In this document: piece by piece, positions 63,591 to 64,000 of the stretch
Layout: each line of letters starts with the position of its first letter
How positions within the stretch are numbered: position 1 is the stretch's first letter
From: Prorocentrum cordatum
Taxonomy: Eukaryota > Sar > Dinophyceae > Prorocentrales > Prorocentraceae
Direction: 5' to 3'
Assembly: GCA_963575745.1 (NCBI GenBank)
Contig: CAUYUJ010009846.1
Coordinates: forward strand, 62,001-126,000
Length of the DNA: 64,000 nt
Notes under the pieces: model-generated
What the model saw: the letters and a program-made list of their open reading frames with translations, nothing else
What the model was told of the DNA's origin: nothing
The model's database searches: none
Made by a program: the position numbers and the translations under genes

Positions 63591-64000
63591 TATTTAGCTG
63601 CGCCCATGCTGCCGTGGCCGTATCATGTGAAGCAGCCCACGTCGCCGCTTCAGCCAGCTCCAAGGCAGCATGAAAAGGACGAGCATCAAGTCTCGGTCCA
63701 ACAGGTGGATTGACTGGCATTCGTTCATGGGCACAATAAACAAGCTGCTTGAGTTGCGCCACCCCAGGTCGAAGATCCAGGCACACCGGTTTGTGTGGTC
63801 CCCCATGCCATTCCGGAGCCACTCGAATATGATCAACCAGCCGCACAACACCATGAGAACAAACCAAGAAATCAATCGTCGAAGCACTGCTCGCCGTGAC
63901 ACAAGTGTGGCGTACTGGGGCAACTGCGATGAGACCTGCCTTACATGTGAAACTACTCTCCTCGATGATGAATGGCTCGATATTCCAATCAGCTCCCACC
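63448..64000 (-). pseudogene. LINE copy 4: C-terminal half of endonuclease and linker
   Basis: Opens at the window edge with GADWN, the GDxN-type motif with Asp and Asn, then STIDFLVCSHGVV and PHKPVCLDL, where PH stands for the usual DH pair. A helical linker rich in Ala, Trp and Arg follows. A shift near 63,470 moves the sequence to the frame ending in RDQLRAEFDTATKQLDKL. The Glu-bearing first half of the domain lies beyond the window. Confidence 0.8.

Larger units (their letters stand above)
60100..64000 (-). mobile_element. LINE copy 4 (minus strand, runs past window end)
   Basis: From right to left: end of the endonuclease, RT, zinc finger, RNase H and C-terminal Cys motif, the architecture of copy 2. 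Coding blocks are split by at least one in-frame stop (63,399) and several frameshifts, so it is a decayed copy. The 5' part (ORF1, leader) lies outside the window. Confidence 0.88.

Overview
This window looks like nuclear DNA of a dinoflagellate. The strongest single piece of evidence is the canonical dinoflagellate spliced-leader sequence (DinoSL, 22 nt), which occurs intact twice (168-189 and 11079-11100), each time directly upstream of a LINE-type retrotransposon. High GC, very abundant trinucleotide microsatellites, TTTAGGG motifs, and LINE proteins combining an AP-type endonuclease, reverse transcriptase and (in two copies) RNase H all fit. The GC richness would suit a genome such as Prorocentrum, but the genus is only an inference. 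I found no convincing host gene, tRNA, rRNA or CRISPR array. This is a repeat-dominated intergenic region.

Layout. (1) 1-6.1 kb: right end of a small TIR element, then LINE copy 1, one reading frame broken by three in-frame stops and flanked by (CTC)n. (2) 6.1-10.8 kb: duplicated blocks and minisatellites. (3) 10,854-19,661: a TIR element with 37/40 matching ends and a perfect 8-bp target duplication (TCTTAGGG). It encloses LINE copy 2 (zinc-finger ORF1, endonuclease, RT, RNase H) and a 102-bp satellite array. (4) 19.7-39 kb: dispersed repeats, an inverted diverged copy of the 102-bp satellite at 26.4-27.5 kb, microsatellites and a few doubtful ORFs. (5) 39.2-41.9 kb: three more members of the same TIR family, one swollen to 1.3 kb by (CATAC)n and a 77-bp tandem array, plus a long-armed foldback element. 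(6) 41.9-44.3 kb: 5'-truncated LINE copy 3 between (GAG)n tracts, the right one about 0.9 kb. (7) 44.3-53.9 kb: a duplicated compound repeat, GGATCC palindromes, a 175-bp satellite, and several 5-bp-TSD foldback elements, one nested in another. (8) 54-59.8 kb: a tandem segmental duplication carrying TTTAGGG motifs and a covarying hairpin, then GC-rich repeats. (9) 60.1-64 kb: LINE copy 4 on the minus strand, running out of the window.

How the parts relate. There is no operon or pathway. The logic is that of mobile DNA. LINE transcripts appear to have been trans-spliced, reverse transcribed and inserted in or beside CTC/GAG microsatellites. Small TIR elements (150-190 bp, in at least six families) have inserted nearby, and two of the largest contain arrays or a LINE. 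All LINE copies carry stops or frameshifts, so none can encode its whole product set as it stands.
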